From positions 62,001 through 126,000 of the forward strand of contig NZ_JBHMIM010000011.1 in NCBI RefSeq assembly GCF_048060115.1: a stretch of 64,000 bases of DNA, written 5' to 3'. Each line of letters starts with the position of its first letter. The stretch's first letter is position 1. Both the position numbers and the translations under genes were made by a program. The notes under the pieces are model-generated. The model was not told the DNA's origin, ran no database searches, and worked only from the letters and a program-made list of their open reading frames with translations. The DNA comes from Micromonospora_E sp048060115 (lineage in GTDB: Bacteria; Actinomycetota; Actinomycetes; Mycobacteriales; Micromonosporaceae). Positions 60,601 through 64,000 of the stretch are shown here, one piece after another.

Positions 60601-61020
60601 GTGCTGGTCGTGACGACGAATGACCTTCCCGGCTATGAGATCAAGACCGTACTTGGCGAAGTGGTCACCTCGGTGGTCCGCTCGATCAACCCGTTCAAGG
60701 AGGGTGTCAAGGCGCTTCGGGGCGGCAAGTCCGACCCCGAGGGTGCCATGAACCTCACCAAGTGGCGTACGGAAATCCTCGGCAAACTCGGCGAGGCGGC
60801 GAGGAAGAAGGGCGCGAACGCCGTCATCGGGATGCGGTTCGACACCCGTCAGATCGGCAGCACCCACATGGAGCTGTGCGCCTACGGCACGGCGGCCGTG
60901 GTGTTGCAGCTCCGCCCCGACGCGGGTGACGACACCAGGCAGGCGAAGGTCGACGCCAGCCACTCCGACCCCAGCGCCGGCAACGAGACCGGCGGCTCAG
61001 CCGGCTCCGGCGGCCGGTGA
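60601..61020 (+). CDS. YbjQ/DUF74 family protein
   Basis: 139 residues from GTG 60601. LVVTTNDLPGYEIKTVLGEV, then GANAVIGMRFDTRQIG with MELCAYGTAAVV, is the complete YbjQ core, which forms a pentamer and has been called heavy-metal-binding without a firm function. The last 30 residues are disordered. Divergent from the SWIM gene and convergent with purB (19 bases between). Confidence 0.88.
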   Translation: MLVVTTNDLPGYEIKTVLGEVVTSVVRSINPFKEGVKALRGGKSDPEGAMNLTKWRTEILGKLGEAARKKGANAVIGMRFDTRQIGSTHMELCAYGTAAVVLQLRPDAGDDTRQAKVDASHSDPSAGNETGGSAGSGGR

Positions 61021-61039
61021 TCCGACGATCCCGGAGCAG

Positions 61040-62473
61040 TCAGAGGATCGCGGCGGGCTGGTAGGTCGCCGCCTGCGGGTGGACGCCGACCACTTCGGCG
61101 ACCCGCTCCACCACCGCCTGCACCTGGGCGGCTGCCGCGCCGACGAAGCCGGCCCGGTCCGCGACGACCGCGGCGATCTCGTCACGGGTCAGGCCGAGTC
61201 GCTCATCGGCGGCCAGCCGGTCGAACAGGTCGTTGTCGGCGGCGCCCTTCTCCCGCATGGCCAACGCGACCGCGACCGCATGCTCCTTGATCACCTCGTG
61301 GGCGACCTCCCGGCCGACGCCGCCCCGCACGGCGGCGACGAGGATCCGGGTGGTGGCGAGAAACGGCAGGTAGCGGTCCAGCTCACGGTCGATCACCGCC
61401 GGATACGCACCGAACTCGTCGAGCACCGTGATGAACGTCTGGAACAGCCCGTCGGCGGCGAAGAACGCGTCCGGCAGAGCGACCCGGCGGACCACCGAGC
61501 AGGAGACGTCGCCTTCGTTCCACTGGTCGCCAGCCAGCTCACCGACCATCGACAGATAGCCGCGAATCACCACCGCGAGCCCGTTCACCCGTTCGCTGGA
61601 TCTGGTGTTCATCTTGTGCGGCATCGCGCTGGAGCCGACCTGGCCGGGCCGGAACCCTTCGGTGACCAGCTCCTGGCCGACCATCAGCCGAATCGTGGTG
61701 GCCAGCGACGACGGGGCGGCGGCGGCCTGGGCCAGTGCGGAGAGCACATCCAGGTCGAGGGAACGGGGGTAGACCTGGCCGACGCTGTGCAGCACCCGCC
61801 GGAAGCCGAGGTGGCCGGCGACCCGGCGCTCCAGCTCGGCGACCTTGTCGGCGTCGCCGTCGAAGAGGTCGAGCTGGTCGGCCGCGGTGCCGACCGGGCC
61901 TTTGATGCCGCGCAGTGGGTAGCGGTCGATCAGATCGGACAACCGCTCGTACGCGATGAGCAGTTCCTCGGCCGCGGACGCGAACCGCTTGCCCAGCGTG
62001 GTGGCCTGAGCGGCGACGTTGTGTGAACGTCCGGCGATCACCAGGTCCGTGTTCTCGACGGCGAGCCGGGCCAGTCGGGCCAGGGCGGCGACGACGCGGT
62101 CGCGGATCAGCTCCAGCGATGCCCGGATCTGCAGTTGCTCGACGTTCTCGGTCAGGTCCCGGGACGTCATCCCCTTGTGGATCTGCTCGTGCCCGGCGAG
62201 CGCGCTGAACTCCTCGATTCGCGCCTTGACGTCGTGCCGGGTGACCCGCTCACGCTCGGCGATCGAGGCCAGGTCGACCTGGTCGACGACCCGCTCGTAC
62301 GCCTCGACCACTCCGTCGGCGACGGGGATGCCGAGATCGCGCTGGGCGCGCAGTACGGCGAGCCAGAGCCGCCGCTCCAGCCGGATCTTTTCCTCCGGGG
62401 ACCAGCGGGCGGCGAGCTCGGCAGAGGCGTACCGGGCGGCGAGCACGTTGGGGATCTGCGGGTGCGATGTCAC
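61040..62473 (-). CDS. purB: Adenylosuccinate lyase
   Basis: 477 residues from GTG 62471-62473 (VTSHPQIPNVLAARY); a much longer upstream frame is open but has no family match. GMTSRDLTENVEQLQI, GRSHNVAAQATTLGKRFA and the signature GSSAMPHKMN are conserved. It cleaves SAICAR and adenylosuccinate, acting twice in purine synthesis. It stands alone here, about 7 kb from purS, suggesting separate control. Confidence 0.95.
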   Translation of the reverse strand: MTSHPQIPNVLAARYASAELAARWSPEEKIRLERRLWLAVLRAQRDLGIPVADGVVEAYERVVDQVDLASIAERERVTRHDVKARIEEFSALAGHEQIHKGMTSRDLTENVEQLQIRASLELIRDRVVAALARLARLAVENTDLVIAGRSHNVAAQATTLGKRFASAAEELLIAYERLSDLIDRYPLRGIKGPVGTAADQLDLFDGDADKVAELERRVAGHLGFRRVLHSVGQVYPRSLDLDVLSALAQAAAAPSSLATTIRLMVGQELVTEGFRPGQVGSSAMPHKMNTRSSERVNGLAVVIRGYLSMVGELAGDQWNEGDVSCSVVRRVALPDAFFAADGLFQTFITVLDEFGAYPAVIDRELDRYLPFLATTRILVAAVRGGVGREVAHEVIKEHAVAVALAMREKGAADNDLFDRLAADERLGLTRDEIAAVVADRAGFVGAAAAQVQAVVERVAEVVGVHPQAATYQPAAIL

Positions 62474-62557
62474 GTACCGCAGTCTCTCACGGCCGCCGGC
62501 GCCGGCGTGGTCCGCGTCGGCACCGCCTGGCGGTCGACGTACCTGCGTTCGGCCGGA

Positions 62558-63037
62558 ATGTCCGCTACCTTGATTCTCATGATCCAGATGGCGGCTCTGG
62601 TCTACGTGATCGCGATCGCGCCGGCGGTGGTGGGCCTGGCCGCACTGGGGTACGGGCTGCTGCGCTGGCAGGGTGAACGCGCGTTGAACGGGATCGGCCA
62701 CCGGGTGACCGGCCGGGTCACCGACAGCCGGGTGACGCAGCGGGCGACCGGGCGAATGGTGTTCCACCCGGTGGTGCGGTTCCAGACGCTCTCCGGTCAG
62801 AACGCCGTCACGACCGGCAGCCGGCCGAGCCGGCGGTCGTTCATCGCCGGAGCCGAACTGGACGTGGTCTACGACCCGATGGATCCGGGTCGCTCCGATG
62901 TCGCCGGCACCCGACTCGGGCCCTGGTACGCGGCGGTCGGGGCGGCGTCCATCGGCTTCGGGGTAGCGGCCTTCCTGCTGTTCCACAGCTTGGCGAGCCT
63001 ATCGACCGCCGTGGCAATCTGCCCGATCTGCCAGTAA
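62558..63037 (+). CDS. DUF3592-like membrane protein
   Basis: 159 residues. Two membrane helices (LVYVIAIAPAVVGLAALGYGL and GPWYAAVGAASIGFGVAAFLL) flank an extracytoplasmic segment (GRVTDSRVTQRATGRMVFHPVV with LDVVYDPMDPGRSDV) that matches the DUF3592 pattern. Another ATG at 62579 could be the start; no clear ribosome site decides. It ends with a CPICQ motif. Function unknown. Confidence 0.75.
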   Translation: MSATLILMIQMAALVYVIAIAPAVVGLAALGYGLLRWQGERALNGIGHRVTGRVTDSRVTQRATGRMVFHPVVRFQTLSGQNAVTTGSRPSRRSFIAGAELDVVYDPMDPGRSDVAGTRLGPWYAAVGAASIGFGVAAFLLFHSLASLSTAVAICPICQ

Positions 63038-63179
63038 TTGCGTAACTGTCAGCATTTTTCCTCGTTCAGCTTTTCGTGCCGGACCCTGCCGGCCAAGCCA
63101 CTCCCGCTACCGCACGCCGACAAAGGTCTTGCTTGGACTCGACTGGGCTGCGCGACGCCGAAGTTCGAGACGAGGATCC

Positions 63180-63860
63180 GTGCGTACCACTTTATATCGA
63201 AAAATTGCCATATTCGCGGCTACCGCTGGGGCGTTCATGCCCGGGCCGGACCTGATCGTCCCCGACGGATTCACCTACCTCGCGGCCCAGCCGACCCCCA
63301 CCACCACCGGAGTCGATCCGGGCGGCGGCCCGGCCGACGGCTTCACCTACCGATCCGGCTCGACGCCCCGGATCGACTCGGTGAACCCTGGTGAGGGGTC
63401 CACCGCCGGCGGCACGACGATGACGGTCAGCGGGGCGAACTTCATCCCCGAGCAGACCCGCGTGACGATCTGCGGTCAGATCGTCGGCCCGAGCCTGGTG
63501 ACGGTCAGCGGAGCCTTCAACGTGCTCACTTCTCCGACCCCCGAGTGCGACGCCGGGACGGCCACGATCTCGGTCACCACAGCGGCCGGCACCTCCAACG
63601 AGGTGACCTTCCAGTACGTCGGCGACGGACCGCCCGGCACGGAACCGCCCGGCACGGAACCACCCCGCACGGAACCACCACGCACGGAACCACCCCGCAC
63701 GGAACCACCCCGCACGGAACCACCCCGCACGGAACCACCGGACACCCGGTTGCCGGTCACCGGGCAGGCATCGGGGCAGCTAGCCGTCGGAGGCGCACTT
63801 GCGGTCCTGCTCGGTGCGGTCCTGCGGTTGATGGCCGGCCGTCGCAGCCAGCGGCGGTGA
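63180..63860 (+). CDS. Surface protein: IPT/TIG domain, Pro-rich stalk and LPVTG sortase signal
   Basis: 226 residues from GTG 63180, with GAGG upstream. The N-terminal hydrophobic stretch is short (IAIFAATAGAFM). Two orphan copies of the IPT ending (DGFTYLAAQPTPTTTG and ADGFTYRSGS) precede one full IPT/TIG domain (about residues 60-140, with two Cys: VTICGQ and PECDAG). An eight-unit PPxTE stalk leads to LPVTGQ, a hydrophobic helix and RRSQRR, the classical sortase signal. The protein is probably attached to peptidoglycan. The truncated IPT ends suggest loss of upstream domains. Confidence 0.85.
   Translation: MRTTLYRKIAIFAATAGAFMPGPDLIVPDGFTYLAAQPTPTTTGVDPGGGPADGFTYRSGSTPRIDSVNPGEGSTAGGTTMTVSGANFIPEQTRVTICGQIVGPSLVTVSGAFNVLTSPTPECDAGTATISVTTAAGTSNEVTFQYVGDGPPGTEPPGTEPPRTEPPRTEPPRTEPPRTEPPRTEPPDTRLPVTGQASGQLAVGGALAVLLGAVLRLMAGRRSQRR
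63630..63749 (+). repeat. Eight 15-base units encoding PP[GR]TE
   Basis: Eight consecutive 15-base units encode PPGTE (2), PPRTE (5) and PPDTR (1). They form the wall-spanning stalk of the LPVTG protein. Near identity at silent positions indicates recent slippage expansion. Confidence 0.9.
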
Positions 63861-63888
63861 CCACCAAGGGCGGGCGGCCAGCGGCCGC

Positions 63889-64000
63889 TCACCGCTCGAC
63901 GATGGCGGTGACTCCCTGGCCGCCGGCCGCGCAGATCGAGATCAGCGCCCGGCCGGAGCCCTTCTCGGCGAGCAGCTTCGCGGCAGTGGCGACGATCCGG
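63889..64000 (-). CDS. Thiolase (acetyl-CoA acyltransferase), C-terminal fragment at window edge
   Basis: The last about 36 residues of a leftward gene that enters from beyond the window: LLAEKGSGRALISICAAGGQ, then GVTAIVER and stop TGA at 63889. The CxxGGQG segment contains the second catalytic Cys of thiolases. It is not the same gene as the 20.5 kb thiolase, whose ending is CEGGGMANATVVEIL. Convergent with the LPVTG gene, 28 bases between. Confidence 0.8.
   Translation of the reverse strand, partial: RIVATAAKLLAEKGSGRALISICAAGGQGVTAIVER

Noticed and set aside
62474..62986. N-terminal extension of adenylosuccinate lyase
   Set aside because: The open frame continues upstream, but the sequence is Arg/Gly-rich and lies under the divergent DUF3592-like gene. 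The family start is at 62473.
63630..63749. CRISPR-like short repeats
   Set aside because: The 15-base units are contiguous with no spacers and encode a PPxTE stalk in frame with the LPVTG protein.

Overview
The window is high-GC actinomycete chromosome, most probably from the family Micromonosporaceae. Evidence: GTG starts are common, GC-rich codons dominate, and there is a BldC regulator, sortase (LPVTG) and rhomboid proteins, and a purS-purQ-purL arrangement. The block purF / purM / DUF3073 / valine dehydrogenase / unknown / bldC follows an order I recall from Streptomyces. No phage, transposase, integrase or CRISPR array was seen. One tRNA gene (tRNA-Ser, UGA) is present.

1-12.4 kb is one long leftward catabolic operon with many start/stop overlaps. 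In transcription order it encodes hydantoinase/acetone-carboxylase-type subunits A and B, a LigB-type extradiol dioxygenase with a small LigA-like protein, a ribose-type ABC importer (ATPase, permease, lipoprotein), an IclR regulator, a dienelactone hydrolase, two paralogous alpha/beta hydrolases and the start of a probable class II aldolase. Together they look like uptake, activation and ring-cleavage of an aromatic or ketone-like compound. 12.4-13.2 kb holds no convincing gene; the tRNA follows.

13.4-33.3 kb is mostly housekeeping: quinone reductase, SoxR, a split transketolase, a GT2 / GT-C membrane glycosyltransferase pair, thiolase, PH-domain protein, rhomboid, cyclophilin, CorA, a MocR-like aminotransferase and a Nudix hydrolase. 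It also holds a three-gene polar-head-group cassette (nucleotidyltransferase, sn-glycerol-1-phosphate dehydrogenase-like enzyme, CDP-alcohol phosphatidyltransferase) facing a GT4 glycosyltransferase, then an Fpg/Nei DNA glycosylase.

33.5-40.3 kb has a polyprenyl glycosylphosphotransferase, a LytS/LytTR two-component pair, a lipoprotein that looks like a circularly permuted substrate-binding protein, and two proteins made of 13-residue acidic DxDxDG repeats.

40.4-55.1 kb has bldC and its neighbours, then the purine block. A two-gene RiPP cassette (radical SAM/SPASM maturase plus a 99-residue precursor ending in aromatic-x-Asn motifs) sits between purM and DUF3073. purF, a sterol-carrier-like gene, a large membrane protein with a Gly/Tyr/Pro-rich tail, and purL-purQ-purS follow. 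PurL carries a long acidic C-terminal extension.

55.4-64 kb has a secreted chymotrypsin-fold protease, a DUF6493-like / SWIM zinc-finger pair, a YbjQ protein, purB, a DUF3592-like membrane protein, an LPxTG surface protein and the end of a second thiolase. Strong hairpin terminators separate many of the convergent gene pairs. The best candidates for new biology are the RiPP cassette, the permuted binding protein, the 13-residue-repeat proteins and the carboxylase/dioxygenase operon.
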